Source: Candidatus Accumulibacter affinis (GTDB taxonomy: Bacteria > Pseudomonadota > Gammaproteobacteria > Burkholderiales > Rhodocyclaceae). Taken from it: a DNA stretch of 64,000 nucleotides. A program made the position numbers and the translations under genes. The notes beneath the pieces are model-generated. The model had not been told where the DNA came from, made no database searches, and was given only the letters and a program-made list of their open reading frames with translations. Location: positions 186,001-250,000 of the forward strand of contig JADJOT010000012.1 of the NCBI GenBank assembly GCA_016713625.1. The letters are read 5' to 3'. Numbering within the stretch: the stretch's first letter is position 1; each line of letters starts with the position of its first letter. Of this stretch, positions 1-11,547 are shown in pieces.

Positions 1-1
1 C

Positions 2-367
2 TCACCCGGAGCGGTCCGCGACTACCTGCGGCTGCATCTCGCCGGCCTGGAGCACGAGGTGTTTTTCGCCCTGTGGCTCGACGCGCAGAATCGCCTGATT
101 GCCGCCGAAGAGCTGTTTCGTGGCACGCTGACGCAGACCAGCGTCTATCCCCGCGAGGTGGTCAAGCAGGCACTGCGGCACAATGCGGCAGCGGTGGTGC
201 TGGCGCACAATCACCCGTCCGGCGTCGCCGAGCCTTCCCGCGCCGACGAACTGCTGACCACTGAACTCAAGCAGGTGCTGGCGCTGGTCGAGGTGCGCGT
301 GCTCGACCATTTCATCGTCGCCGCGCAATCCCCGCCGCTGTCTTTCGCCGAACGGGGGCTCCTGTAG
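2..367 (+). CDS. radC: DNA repair protein RadC, C-terminal part (5' end outside window)
   Basis: The open frame runs in from the window edge and ends at TAG/TGA near 367, giving about 121 residues. It carries the JAMM/MPN+ metal-binding signature H-x-H-P-S-G followed by P-S-x-x-D (HNHPSGVAEPSRAD), which is diagnostic of the RadC/JAB domain. RadC is usually about 220-240 aa, so roughly the N-terminal half (the helix-hairpin-helix part) is missing. Family proteins were named for DNA repair, but their biochemical role remains uncertain. radC immediately upstream of rpmB and rpmG is a common arrangement in proteobacteria, which supports the call. A GTG at 59 is internal and should not be taken as the start, because the frame stays open and RadC-like upstream of it. 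Confidence 0.93.
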   Translation, partial: SPGAVRDYLRLHLAGLEHEVFFALWLDAQNRLIAAEELFRGTLTQTSVYPREVVKQALRHNAAAVVLAHNHPSGVAEPSRADELLTTELKQVLALVEVRVLDHFIVAAQSPPLSFAERGLL

Positions 368-432
368 GCGGCCGAAAGCGAAAATGCCGGCCGGCGTAGT
401 TGCGCGGAGAGATGCGAAATCCAGGAAATTGC

Positions 433-462
433 TTGAACCTGAGCGCCTGCATCGGCTAAAAT
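433..462 (+). promoter_or_regulatory. Predicted sigma70 promoter of rpmB-rpmG
   Basis: TTGAAC (433-438) and TAAAAT (457-462) are separated by 18 bp and lie 39 bp upstream of the rpmB start. The -10 box is followed by CG, as in several other promoters of this window. Predicted from sequence only. Confidence 0.5.
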
Positions 463-500
463 CGCGGGCTTTCTTCCGAAAAACAATTGGAGCAACAATC

Positions 501-734
501 ATGGCGCGTGTTTGCCAGGTTACGGGCAAAGGCCCGATGGCAGGGAACAATGTTTCCCATGCCAACAATAGAACGAAGCGCCGCTTCCTTCCGAATCTGC
601 AGTATCGCCGCTTCTGGATCGAGAGCGAAAACCGCTGGGTGCGTTTGCGGGTGTCGAACGCTGGTCTGCGTACGATTGACAAGAATGGTATCGACGTCGT
701 GCTCGCCGAGTTGCGTGCCCGCGGCGAGATCTGA
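501..734 (+). CDS. rpmB: 50S ribosomal protein L28
   Basis: 77-residue protein starting MARVCQVTGKGPMAGNNVSH, a textbook L28 N-terminus, and of the usual length. L28 is a component of the large ribosomal subunit. ATG at 501 is chosen because it begins exactly at the conserved N-terminus and has a GGAGC ribosome-binding site just upstream; an ATG-initiated extension from 384 in the same frame has no L28 similarity. The stop at 732-734 is followed 14 bp later by rpmG, so the two are almost certainly co-transcribed from the promoter upstream of rpmB. Confidence 0.97.
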   Translation: MARVCQVTGKGPMAGNNVSHANNRTKRRFLPNLQYRRFWIESENRWVRLRVSNAGLRTIDKNGIDVVLAELRARGEI

Positions 735-748
735 CCAGGAGACTAGCC

Positions 749-904
749 ATGCGTGACAAGATCAAGCTCGAGTCTACTGCCGGTACCGGCCACTTCTACA
801 CCACCACCAAGAACAAGAAAACGATGCCGGGCAAGATGGAGATCAAGAAATACGATCCCAAAGCCCGCAAGCACGTGATCTACAAGGAAATCAAGCTCCG
901 CTGA
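749..904 (+). CDS. rpmG: 50S ribosomal protein L33
   Basis: 51-residue protein beginning MRDKIKLESTAGTGHFYTTT and ending YKEIKLR, typical of L33. It has no CxxC pairs, so it is the cysteine-free (zinc-independent) form common in proteobacteria. AGGAGA lies just upstream of the ATG. It follows rpmB by 14 bp in the standard rpmB-rpmG operon. Confidence 0.97.
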   Translation: MRDKIKLESTAGTGHFYTTTKNKKTMPGKMEIKKYDPKARKHVIYKEIKLR

Positions 905-911
905 GGCACGC

Positions 912-929
912 TGGCGGGTCCTCCCGCCA
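912..929. terminator. GC-rich hairpin between rpmG and aroG 3' ends
   Basis: A perfect 7-bp stem (TGGCGGG/CCCGCCA) with a TCCT loop lies 8 bp after the rpmG stop, between two convergent genes. It has no T-run, so it is only a possible terminator. Confidence 0.35.
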
Positions 930-1039
930 CCGCAGGCAGTTGCGCGGAGCTGCTGCGCTTCCGCTCGCCGTTTTGCCGCTCTTTTCGTTCCAGTGTCTGG
1001 TGCCGGTGGCTACCGGCGTAGCCTGTTCGGCCGCGCGCC

Positions 1040-2119
1040 TTACTGGGCCGCTTTGACCAGGCGGCGCGCGCGAACGCCTTTGGCGAGCATCTCCAGGACC
1101 AGCAGCGAGTCGTCCCATCCCAGGCAAGCGTCGGTGATACTCTGGCCGTACTCCAGCGCCTGGCCGGGCATCAGATCCTGACGTCCCTCGACGAGGTGTG
1201 CTTCGACCATCACGCCGACGATCCGTTCTTCACCGGCGGCCAACTGGCTGGCGGTATCCCTGGCGACCTCGACCTGCTGCTTGAAGCGCTTGTTGCTGTT
1301 GGCGTGCGAAGTATCGATCATCAAACGCGCGGCCAGGCCGGCGGCGGCAATTTCCTTGCACGCGGCGTCGACATGCGCGGCGTCGAAGTTCGGCTCCTTG
1401 CCGCCACGCAGGATCACGTGACAGTCCTCGTTGCCGGCTGTGGAAACGATCGCCGAGTGGCCCGCCTTGGTCACCGAGAGGAAATGGTGCGGCGACTGCG
1501 CCGCGCGGATGGCGTCGATGGCGATGCGGATGTTGCCATCGGTGCCGTTCTTGAAGCCGACCGGGCACGACAGCCCGGACGCCAGCTCGCGATGCACCTG
1601 TGATTCCGTGGTGCGCGCACCGATCGCCCCCCAGGCAATCAGATCAGCCGTGTACTGCGGCGTGATCGTATCGAGGAACTCGGTTGCGCAGGGCAGGCCC
1701 AGGTCGTTGACCTCGAGCAGCAGGCCGCGTGCCAAGCGTAGCCCCTCGTTGATCCGGAAACTGTTGTCGAGCCGAGGATCGTTGATCAGGCCCTTCCAGC
1801 CAACCGTCGTGCGCGGCTTCTCGAAGTACACCCGCATCACGATCAGCAGATCGTTAGCGAAACGCGGAACTTCGCGCTGCAGACGCGTGGCGTATTCAAT
1901 TGCCGAATCGACGTCGTGGATCGAGCAGGGCCCGATCACCACCAGCAAGCGCTTGTCGGCACCGTGCAGGATGCGGTGGATTCCCTGGCGGGCGTTATAG
2001 GTCGTCGTCGCCGCCCGCACACCGACCGGAAACTCGCGGAAAACGTGCGCTGGCGGGACCAGTTCCTTGATTTCCCGGATGCGCACGTCGTCGGTATTGG
2101 GCTTGCTCAGCAAGGTCAT
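1040..2119 (-). CDS. aroG: 3-deoxy-7-phosphoheptulonate (DAHP) synthase, class I AroG/F/H type
   Basis: Condenses phosphoenolpyruvate and erythrose 4-phosphate in the first step of the shikimate pathway (cytoplasm). The 359-residue product has the class I signatures VVIGPCSIHD, KPRTTVGWKGLINDP, GARTTESQVHRE and MIDTSHANS, and the length matches AroG/AroF/AroH (about 350 aa). The start at 2119 (MTLLSKPN...) has AGGAGA 10 bp upstream on the minus strand; a 36-residue upstream extension is unlike the family and is rejected. Which aromatic amino acid inhibits it cannot be told from sequence here, so the symbol is given for the family. It is monocistronic, convergent with rpmG. Confidence 0.95.
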   Translation of the reverse strand: MTLLSKPNTDDVRIREIKELVPPAHVFREFPVGVRAATTTYNARQGIHRILHGADKRLLVVIGPCSIHDVDSAIEYATRLQREVPRFANDLLIVMRVYFEKPRTTVGWKGLINDPRLDNSFRINEGLRLARGLLLEVNDLGLPCATEFLDTITPQYTADLIAWGAIGARTTESQVHRELASGLSCPVGFKNGTDGNIRIAIDAIRAAQSPHHFLSVTKAGHSAIVSTAGNEDCHVILRGGKEPNFDAAHVDAACKEIAAAGLAARLMIDTSHANSNKRFKQQVEVARDTASQLAAGEERIVGVMVEAHLVEGRQDLMPGQALEYGQSITDACLGWDDSLLVLEMLAKGVRARRLVKAAQ

Positions 2120-2265
2120 GCGGCTTTCTCCTGACTTCTGGCCTGACACGGCCGAGGGCTCGATTCTAATGGAAACACTGCGCCGATGGTGCACTGCAAT
2201 AGTCGGCTGCGGCGGCTGCCAAGGCAATCGCCGGATGCTGCTACCATTGCAGGAACCGCCGGAAT

Positions 2266-5108
<2,843 letters not shown>

Positions 5109-5112
<4 letters not shown>

Positions 5113-5927
5113 GGCACGCTCGGCAGGTAGTCGTAGCGGCGCAGCAAGCGCCTCGCCGCGGCAGAGTTCAGGAAGGCCGTGAAGCGCATGGCGAGTCGGC
5201 TGGGCTGCAACGGCAAGACGATACTGAGTTGCTTGCGCCAGGGGTAGCTGCCGTCCTTCAGGGTCGCGAGAGAGGGTGGCACGCCGTTGATGGAAAAAAT
5301 GGTCAGGCGGGTGTTGGACGTCTTGAGCAGGCCCAGGGTCGTCGGGCCGAGCGAGCCGGGCGTTGCGGCAAGCAGCTTGACGGTGTCGAGATCATTGTCG
5401 ATGGTCACCATTCCAGGCCGCAGGGTCGCCGCGCTGACCGCGCGGTCCATCGCCGGCGACATGCTCCTGAGCAGCAAGGTGTCGCTCTCGAAGCTGGGAC
5501 GCAGGATCAGGCGGATCGGCGAACCGTCTTGCCAGGTCTGCAACTGTCCTGCGTAGACTCGCGCCAGTTGCTCCAGGGTAAAGCCGGCGGTGGCCTGGGT
5601 ATCGCGTGAGGCGAAGACCAACGGCGTCTCGGCAAGGGCCAACGGCTGGCCGACAGCGCCGGCTTCTTCCGGGGTCAGACGGCGAGCAACGATTGCCAGA
5701 TCGACGCGGCCCGTCCTGAGCGCCTTGATCGCGCCGCCGCTGCCAAGGACGGAGCGCTGTTGCAAGGTCGCCGTCGGGTTCTGCTTCTGGAACTCTTCGA
5801 ACAGCAGACGCAGCAGCGGTTCTGCGGAACCGGTGCCGCCTGCCGAAAGCGACTCGGCGCTGACTGTCAAGGTCGCCAGCAGCAGGTAGAGGAAGGCCAT
5901 CAGCGAGCCACCGCACTTCCGGCGCAT
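5109..5927 (-). CDS. PstS-like periplasmic substrate-binding protein
   Basis: 272 residues with an N-terminal hydrophobic signal segment (about 9-25, cleaved after a VSA-type site). The mature start SLSAGGTGSAEPLLRLLFEE and the later SVLGSGGAIKALRTGRVDLA follow the phosphate/anion-binding PBP-like fold (SGTGS-type loop, GSGxGI-type loop). The protein is shorter than transport PstS (about 320-350 aa) and has no pst permease or ATPase beside it. It is sandwiched between an HD-GYP response regulator (8-bp gap) and a hybrid kinase (4-bp overlap), so it more likely serves sensing than uptake. The ligand (phosphate or another oxyanion) is inference. Confidence 0.8.
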
Positions 5928-5935
5928 GCTTGCCG

Positions 5936-7084
5936 CTAGCCCTTGCCGGTAGCCGAGAGGCCTGGGTCCTGGCGCATCTCGATGCCGGCTGCGCGGAGCC
6001 TGCCCGCCTCGCCGTCAGCATGCCTTCCGGCAATGGCGATGAACTCATCCTGACGAGCGAAGAAGGCATCCGCCACGTCCGGGTCGAAGTGAGTGCCCCG
6101 CCCGGTGTGGATGATCGGCAAGGCTTCGTTCAACGTGAAGGCTTTCTTGTAGGCGCGCTGGCTGATCAAGGCATCGAACACATCCGCCAGCGCCATCAGA
6201 CGTGCGGCAATCGGTATGGCATCCCCTGCCAGTCCTTCCGGGTAGCCGGAGCCATCCCACTTCTCGTGGTGGTACAGCGCGATCTGCTTGGCCATGCTGA
6301 GGAATTCAAGCGGATGTTCGCTATCCTGCTCGGCCTGTTCGAGTGCCTGATAGCCCAGTGAGCTGTGCGTCTTCATGATCGCCCACTCGGTCGGCGTCAG
6401 CCTGCCCTGCTTGAGCAGGATGGTGTCCGGGATGCCGACTTTACCGATGTCGTGCAATGGCGCCGATTTGACGAGTGCCTCGATGTGCGGTGCCGTCAGG
6501 AAAGCGCTGAAACGCGGATGCGTGCCCAGGTGCTCCGCCAGCGTCCGCACGTAACCCTGGGTGCGGCGCAGGTGGTTACCCGTTTCCGGGTCGCGAATCT
6601 CCGCGAGACGCGCCAGTGCGCGGATGCTGACATCCTGGATCAGGAGGTTGTCGGCCATCCGCCGGGCGATTGCCACCTCGAGATTGCGGTTGCGGTCTTT
6701 CAGCAGGTCGCGGGCAGCTTTCAGTTCCAGATGGGTCTTGACGCGCGCGATGACGATTGCCGGCCGGATCGGCTTGGTAATGTAGTCCACCGCCCCGAGA
6801 GCCAGGCCGTGTTCCTCCTCGTCGCCTTTTTCGAGGGCGGTGACAAAGATCACCGGAATGTCGGCAGTTCCCGGGTCGGAGCGCAGGCGCGCGATGACCT
6901 CATGACCGTCCATGTCCGGCATCATCACGTCGAGCAGGATCAGGTCGGGTCGTGGCTGGCTGGCTGCCGCCTGCAAGGCGCGCTGCCCGGAAGTGACTGC
7001 GCGGACCGTGTGCAGCGGACTGAGCAGGCCGCTCAGGACCGCCAGGTTTTCGGGGGCATCGTCGACAATCAGAATGGTGGCCAT
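5936..7084 (-). CDS. Response regulator with HD-GYP c-di-GMP phosphodiesterase domain
   Basis: 382 residues. An N-terminal receiver domain (1-120) has phospho-acceptor Asp52 (LLDVMMPDMDG). A linker leads to an HD-GYP domain (about 145-345) with the metal-binding HD pair His211-Asp212 (PLHDIGKVGIP) and the HHExxDGxGYP signature at 272-282. Such proteins hydrolyse cyclic di-GMP in response to phosphorylation. The ATG at 7084 starts exactly at the receiver fold (MATILIVDD) and has AGGAG upstream, so a 43-residue extension is rejected. It is the first gene of a three-gene minus-strand operon with the PstS-like protein and the hybrid kinase. Confidence 0.92.
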   Translation of the reverse strand: MATILIVDDAPENLAVLSGLLSPLHTVRAVTSGQRALQAAASQPRPDLILLDVMMPDMDGHEVIARLRSDPGTADIPVIFVTALEKGDEEEHGLALGAVDYITKPIRPAIVIARVKTHLELKAARDLLKDRNRNLEVAIARRMADNLLIQDVSIRALARLAEIRDPETGNHLRRTQGYVRTLAEHLGTHPRFSAFLTAPHIEALVKSAPLHDIGKVGIPDTILLKQGRLTPTEWAIMKTHSSLGYQALEQAEQDSEHPLEFLSMAKQIALYHHEKWDGSGYPEGLAGDAIPIAARLMALADVFDALISQRAYKKAFTLNEALPIIHTGRGTHFDPDVADAFFARQDEFIAIAGRHADGEAGRLRAAGIEMRQDPGLSATGKG

Positions 7085-7307
7085 GGGGCTCCTGGCGGCG
7101 AAAGTGCCGACCGAGCACATTATTACCGCTTCACCTGCATCCGGCAATCCGTGCCGCCGCTTGGCGGACCCACTGCCGACGAGCCACAAAGCCGCCCGCC
7201 GACCTGCCGTCATGAAGCAGGGCTTGACGAGCCGGCAAACCAGCGGGAAAAGACCGAGTCGCTGTTGACGAAGAGCCCCCGAATGTCTACACTGCCGCCT
7301 CGCGTGT

Positions 7308-7383
7308 TCCTCGATAGCTCAGTCGGTAGAGCGTCGGACTGTTAATCCGTAGGTCCCTGGTTCGAGCCCAGGTCGGGGAGCCA
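7308..7383 (+). tRNA. tRNA-Asn (GTT)
   Basis: 76 nt including an encoded CCA. The acceptor stem TCCTCGA/TCGGGGA pairs (one T-G), the D arm GCTCAGTCGGTAGAGC is standard, the anticodon loop reads CTGTTAA (GTT), and the T arm contains GGTTCGAGCCC. The gene is intact even though its 3' half is the integration site of the island that follows. Confidence 0.97.
7341..7383 (+). repeat. Left attachment-site copy (attL) within tRNA-Asn 3' half
   Basis: These 43 bases, from the anticodon to CCA, recur at 25724-25766 with one mismatch (G at 7352, A at 25735). The last 31 bases are identical. A direct repeat of a tRNA 3' end flanking about 18 kb is the classic footprint of a tyrosine-integrase element. 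Confidence 0.88.
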
Positions 7384-7537
7384 AATAAATCAAGCATTTA
7401 GGTCACTTCCAAAAGTGGTCTTTTTGCTTTCTGGCTTTCGTGTAGCCACCATGTAGCCAAATCCGGGCAATCTGGAGCCAAGCCAAGACCCGGCGCGGTG
7501 GCAACCGCCAGACTCCGTGTGGTACCCGATCAGGCGC

Positions 7538-7981
7538 CTAAAGCTTGGCCTGAGCCACCGGCCCGAACACGTTACCCGACAAGCTGTTCATCACGTCGTC
7601 CAGCGCGCTCTCGTTGCCGAGTTTGGATGGAAGCATCGATGCCTTCAACGCCAGCGCGTCCAGTTCCGTACCGCAGTAGGTCACACCCTTCCCGGTTCTC
7701 AGGCTTTCGGCCGGCTTCATCGGCACCAGCAGGATGAGGAAATCTCCACGAGCTTCCGCTTCATCGACCTGCCGCCGGTATTCCGCCCATTCCTTGGCCG
7801 GGGCGTCGCTCGCTGGCTCGCTCAGCATGCACACAGGTTGCCGGGGCTTTGGCAGCAACACTTCTTCTAGTTTGTGCAGGCGACGTTCCAGTGCGTTGCT
7901 CATCCGCGTATCCCCTCGGGCAGGAGGATCAATCTGCGCGGTCGCGTTGCTGTGCTCACCCGCTTTCGTCATTTCGCTCAT
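7538..7981 (-). CDS. Hypothetical protein of the island's left end
   Basis: 147 residues if read from 7981; an alternative start at residue 27 (MSNALERRLHKLEEVLLP) lies where a helical, possibly coiled-coil stretch begins. No family is recognised. The start overlaps the stop of the neighbouring gene (7978-8310) by 4 bp, so the pair is probably one transcriptional unit. Small paired genes of this sort are common near the ends of integrative elements, but no function can be given. Confidence 0.55.
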   Translation of the reverse strand: MSEMTKAGEHSNATAQIDPPARGDTRMSNALERRLHKLEEVLLPKPRQPVCMLSEPASDAPAKEWAEYRRQVDEAEARGDFLILLVPMKPAESLRTGKGVTYCGTELDALALKASMLPSKLGNESALDDVMNSLSGNVFGPVAQAKL

Positions 7982-8310
7982 TCGCTGTTCCTCGACGGTG
8001 TATTTTCAGTGGGCCGCTTTTTGGTGACCTTCACGAAACCATAACGCCTGCCGATTTCTGTCCAAGCTCGCTGTGCACACAGCCGGGCGGGTTCCGACGC
8101 TTCGACACGACCCAAGATCGCCAACAAGGCCCGCAGGGGCGCGTTCTGCTCATCGCCGATGGCGTCGACGGCCGCCCGCTTGTCCCGCGTCCGCTGGGCG
8201 CGCTTGCGCTCGGCAGCAGTCATTGCTTGGTCGCCTTTGGGAGGCCTGCCTCGTTTCGTGACTGCCAGAGTCCGGTCGGACATCACTTCCTCTGAAATGT
8301 TTTGTGACAC
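7978..8310 (-). CDS. Hypothetical basic protein, possibly DNA-binding
   Basis: 110 residues. The N-terminal third is strongly basic (RGRPPKG, then AERKRAQRTRDKRA), reminiscent of small DNA-binding or replication-associated proteins of plasmids and islands; this is an impression only. The start is uncertain: 8310 (MSQNISEEV) or the ATG at residue 10. It reads leftward and overlaps the next gene by 4 bp (ATGA). A candidate for the element's own maintenance functions. Confidence 0.55.
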   Translation of the reverse strand: MSQNISEEVMSDRTLAVTKRGRPPKGDQAMTAAERKRAQRTRDKRAAVDAIGDEQNAPLRALLAILGRVEASEPARLCAQRAWTEIGRRYGFVKVTKKRPTENTPSRNSE

Positions 8311-8553
8311 TCACAATAATATCACATGAACTGAGGTTCGGACGTCCACCGCAAGGAGCGTGTCGCGGTTGTCGGTAGCTGACAGAAAGACCACTGCCAG
8401 CGTACTATGGTGGTTGCGCACTCGTCGGACTGAGACCACTTCAGTGTTTCGCACATGTGCCATAGATGATGCCCCGTTGTTTGGGCCAATCCACCCGAAT
8501 AGCCAAGGCCAGGCATGGCCCGAGGTCATTCAACAAGGGGAAGTCTTTCGTCA

Positions 8554-11111
8554 ATGAAGTTCGTCAGCAATGCCGGAACCGACCGCGTGCTGGATTTGGT
8601 TCGTCCCTGGCTCAAGGCCGACAACGGACTGGACATGGTTTCACCGACGCTTTCCCTCTTTGCCTTTGCCGAAGTGCTGGGCGACGCCGCCAAGCTTGCC
8701 AACGCCCGCGTGGTACTGCCCGCCGGTCAGGCGGAAGATAACGATGAACTTGGCCTGCTCGGCAGCGCCAAGGACCGCGCCGCCCGCAACAAACTGCAAG
8801 GGCCGTGGCTGGCGCGCAGGCTGGCGGCGTGGCTGGAGCAAAAAGGCAACGTGCGGCAAGCAACGGGCGGTATTCCGCAAGGCACGCTGGTCCTGCGCGA
8901 TATCAACGGCACCGCGCAACAGGCCGTGCTCGGTTCGTTCTCGTTCAGCACCGAAGGCTTGGGCCTGACGCCGGGCAACCCCCTGAGCCTGATTCAAGCC
9001 TCCGAGACCCCGGCCGAAGCGCAGATGCTCAGCCGCTGGTTCGATGCCCAATGGGCCAGCCTGAAGGAACAACCCGAAGCCAAGGCCCTGCTGGTTGAAC
9101 GCATCAAGGCGCTGGCCGCGCATCGCGACCCGGTCAGCGTTTACGCCCTGATGCTGCATCACCTGTTTTCCGCCGTCGGCGACGGCATGGACGAAGACCG
9201 CATCGTCAAGTCTGCGACCGGCATTCGCAACACGGTGGTCTGGAAGAAGCTCTACAAATTCCAGCGCGACGGCGTTGTCGGCGCGCTCGACAAGCTGGAT
9301 ACGACCTGGTGGTAATCGACGAGTCGCACAACTTCCGCAACAAGAAGTCGCCGCGTCAGGGCAACGAAACGCGCTACGACCGTCTGATGCGCAAGATCAT
9401 CCGCGAAGGCGTGAAGACGCGCGTCCTGATGCTTTCGGCCACCCCAGTGAATAACCGGCTGGCCGACCTGCGCAACCAGATTGCCTTTGTCACCGAGGGT
9501 AACGATACGGCGCTCTCCGAGCATGGCATCGCCAGCATCGACAGCACCACCCGGCGCGCGCAGAAGGCCTTCAACCGCTGGCTCGATCTGCCCGAGGACG
9601 AGAAAACGCCGTCCTTGCTGGTTGAAATGCTGGGCTTCGATTACTTCGCCCTGCTCGATCACCTGACCATTGCCCGCTCGCGCCGCCATATCGAGAAGTA
9701 TTACGGCACCGCCGAAACCGGACGCTTCCCCGACCGTCTGCCGCCGATCAATATCAAGGCCGACGTCGACCGTGCCGGTGAGTTCCGCTCGATCCGCGAA
9801 ATCAACCTTGAGATTCGCCGCCTCAACCTCGCCGCCTATGCCCCCCTGCGCTACGTGCTGCCACACAAGCAGAAGGCCCGCGACGACAAGCTGTGCAAGC
9901 TGCGCGACCTCATCGCCCAGAAGTGCCACGCCGCTACCAGCCCCCTTGCGAGCAACCCTGGTAACCGCAAAGTCATTGTCTTCACCGCCTTTGCCGACAC
10001 GGCGATGTATCTCTACGACCAGCTCGCCGGGTGGGCCAAATCCGATCTCGGCATCGAATCTGCGCTGGTCACGGGCTCCGGGCGCAATCAACTGACCCTG
10101 CCGCATTTGCGCAAAGACCTGAGCAGCATCCTCACCGCGTTTTCGCCGCGCTCGAAGGAGCGTCCGGCCGAACTCGCCGACGAGGGCGAAATCGACCTGC
10201 TGATTGCCACCGACTGCATCAGCGAAGGCCAGAACCTGCAAGACTGCGACTGGCTCATCAACTACGACATTCACTGGAACCCGGTGCGCATCATCCAGCG
10301 CTTCGGGCGAATCGACCGCATCGGCTCGCCGAACAGCCAGATTCAACTGGTCAACTTCTGGCCCAACATGGAGTTGGAGGAATACATCAATCTGGAGCAG
10401 CGCGTCAGCGGCCGCATGGTGCTGCTGGATATTTCCGCGACCGGCGAGGAAAACCTGATCGAGCAGCAATCCGGCAACCAGATGAACGATCTGGAATACC
10501 GCCGCAAGCAGTTGCTCAAGCTGCAAGGTGCCGTGATCGACCTCGAAGACCTGTCGACCGGCGTCGCCATTACCGACCTGACGCTGACCGACTTCCGCAT
10601 CGACCTCGCGCAATTCCTCAAGGCACACCCCGGCAAGCTCGAAGGCATGCCCTTGGGAGCATGCGCCGTCACCAGCAGCATCGACGCCGATATTCCGCCG
10701 GGCGTGGTGTTCTGTTTGCGCGCCGAAGGGACGGCAGCCGAGAAGCCCATCGATCCGACGTACCCGCTGGCGCCGCACTATCTGGTGCACGTGGGCGATG
10801 ACGGCGCGGTGCTGCTGCCCTACACCCAAGGCAAACGGATTCTCGACCGCCTGAAACGCCTCAGCCTTGGGCGCGAACTGCCGGATGCGTCGGCGTGCGC
10901 CCGCCACGACAAGGCTACCAAGCAGGGCGAGGACATGCGGCATGCACAGCGCCTGCTGGCTGCGGCCGTCAGCTCCGTTGTCGGCAAGAGCGAAGAGCGC
11001 GCCGTCGCCAGCCTGTTTTCACCGGGAGGCACGCACGCCATGAAAGGCGAGTTCGCCGGGTCCAACGATTTTGAAGTCGTCGCCTATCTGGTGGTGCTCC
11101 GAAATGCGTAA
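8554..11111 (+). pseudogene. SNF2-type helicase of the R-M operon, inactivated by an internal deletion
   Basis: Two open frames are parts of one gene. The first (8554-9315) encodes about 253 residues ending ...LYKFQRDGVVGALDKL, the Q-motif-like region just before Walker A. The second (9309-11111) resumes at YDLVVIDESHNFRNK, the motif II (DEAD-like) region, and continues through LMLSATPVNN (motif III), VIVFTAF, TDCISEGQNLQ and QRFGRIDRIG (motifs V-VI). The whole ATPase motif I/Ia region is missing, and the junction near 9295-9305 also shifts the frame. So this is a true deletion, not a base-call error. Relatives with this layout are usually about 1,100 aa (general knowledge, approximate), so around 200 residues are lost. 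The remaining C-terminal half cannot bind ATP normally. The ATG at 8554 has AGGGGAAG upstream. Confidence 0.85.
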
Positions 11112-11547
11112 TCCGCAGATGTCGCAGATGAGCGCAGATAAAGGCGTTCGGGACGAGACAACGCATGCGATCATTGGCGCGGCAATGGCGGTTCATTCGG
11201 AACTGGGGCAGGGCTTTCTTGAAGCGGTGTATCAGGAAGCGCTCGAATATGAGTTTCGTGCACGTGGCATTCCGTTCCGGCGAGAATTTGAACTGCCGAT
11301 TCAATATCGAGGGGCGACGCTAAATTGTTCTTACAGAGCCGACTTTCTTTGTTTCGACGAAATCATTGTTGAACTCAAAGCTCTTCAGCGCCTATCCGGC
11401 AACGAGGAAGCACAAGTAATCAACTACCTCAAGGCTTCCGGCCTGCACAAGGCCTTGCTTCTGAATTTCGGAACGGCGCGCCTTGAATTCAAACGCCTCG
11501 TTTTAAATCTGCGCGAATCTGCGTCATCTGCGGATAAACCAGAATGA
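11104..11547 (+). CDS. GxxExxY protein (PD-(D/E)xK nuclease-like)
   Basis: 147 residues. The family signature lies at Gly37-Glu40-Tyr43 (GFLEAVYQEAL), followed by a PD-(D/E)xK-like core (RADFLCFDEIIVELKAL). The family has no established function. The gene starts 8 bp before the end of the helicase and its stop overlaps the next gene's ATG (ATGA), so it is read in the operon. Its first ~14 and last ~12 residues (NPQMSQMSADKG; LRESASSADK) are encoded by the two arms of an inverted repeat, which also occurs without a gene in the next two genes. It therefore looks like the cargo of a mobile palindrome rather than an original R-M component. Confidence 0.85.
   Translation: MRNPQMSQMSADKGVRDETTHAIIGAAMAVHSELGQGFLEAVYQEALEYEFRARGIPFRREFELPIQYRGATLNCSYRADFLCFDEIIVELKALQRLSGNEEAQVINYLKASGLHKALLLNFGTARLEFKRLVLNLRESASSADKPE
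11111..11535 (+). repeat. Palindromic element, copy A (425 bp, with GxxExxY cargo)
   Basis: Left arm 11111-11142 and right arm 11504-11535 are imperfect inverted repeats of 32 bp. Each arm holds three CGCAGAT units at 10-11 bp spacing, starting ATCCGCAGAT. Between them lies almost all of the GxxExxY gene. Copies B and C have the same arms but centres of only about 13-20 bp. Confidence 0.85.

Noticed and set aside
912..929. Strong intrinsic terminator after rpmG
   Set aside because: The stem is good but no T-run follows on either strand, so it is listed only at low confidence.
9252..10943. Long minus-strand open frame (563 codons) opposite the helicase
   Set aside because: It is the complement of a gene with clear helicase motifs; the product has no recognisable domain and reflects high GC codon bias.
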